64,000 nucleotides of DNA from Axinella damicornis (Eukaryota > Porifera > Demospongiae > Axinellida > Axinellidae), in assembly GCA_963931865.1 (NCBI GenBank), contig OZ007517.1, forward strand, positions 9,744,038 to 9,808,037, written 5' to 3'. Every line of letters starts with the position of its first letter. Within the stretch, counting starts at the first letter, position 1. Of the stretch, positions 63,995 through 64,000 are shown in pieces. Position numbers and translations under genes: made by a program. Under the pieces are notes generated by a model. That model made no database searches. It had not been told where the DNA came from and saw only the letters and a list, made by a program, of their open reading frames with translations.

Positions 63995-64000
63995 GTGAGT

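Overview
This is a 64 kb piece of a metazoan nuclear genome: GT-AG introns, many small phase-compatible exons, intronic DNA transposon remnants, microsatellites, and one assembly gap of 200 N (16959-17158). The gene content (condensin SMC2, a SERBP1/HABP4 family protein, CCDC24, a TKL-like kinase fused to Kelch repeats, a death-domain protein) fits an early-branching animal. I suspect a sponge because of the kinase-Kelch architecture and the compact repeat-rich layout, but this is inference; no marker gene settles it.

Layout: SMC2 (+, 153-30957) fills the first half with 33 exons that I could join in frame into about 1216 residues, apart from two single-G frameshifts. Inside its introns lie a 724-bp tandem array of a piggyBac-like MITE, a falsely duplicated block next to the gap, a BEL/Pao gag relic, and a complete intronless gene on the opposite strand (20357-21466) with a papain-fold-like H...NCQHF signature. 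About 500 bp downstream starts a SERBP1/HABP4-like gene (+, 31464-41935, 8 exons, 450 aa), with a tandemly duplicated exon and several full-length MITEs in its introns. After 1.9 kb of repeats comes a two-exon kinase-coiled-coil-Kelch gene (+, 43823-48055, 686 aa). A pyrimidine minisatellite separates it from the convergent CCDC24 orthologue (-, 50836-55771, 8 exons, 498 aa). CCDC24 shares a 336-bp divergent promoter region with a death-domain gene of unknown function (+, 56108 to the window end, incomplete).

The strongest pattern not explained by genes is a family of more than 20 short inverted-repeat elements whose ends read TAGCCTCGTTCCCAGG (or TAGTCTCG...). Many are flanked by 8-10 bp direct repeats, best 9 or 10, suggesting a Mutator-like superfamily. 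Their stems differ from copy to copy but each stem pairs with itself. One copy sits at the splice donor of SMC2 exon 5 and duplicates the GTAAGT. The genes are not a functional operon-like system: SMC2 is a chromosome condensation ATPase, SERBP1 a ribosome/mRNA-binding protein, CCDC24 a coiled-coil protein of unknown role, and the kinase and death-domain proteins are probably signalling adaptors. I see no convincing new multi-gene system; the best candidates for novelty are the nested gene, the kinase-Kelch protein, the death-domain protein and the inverted-repeat family.
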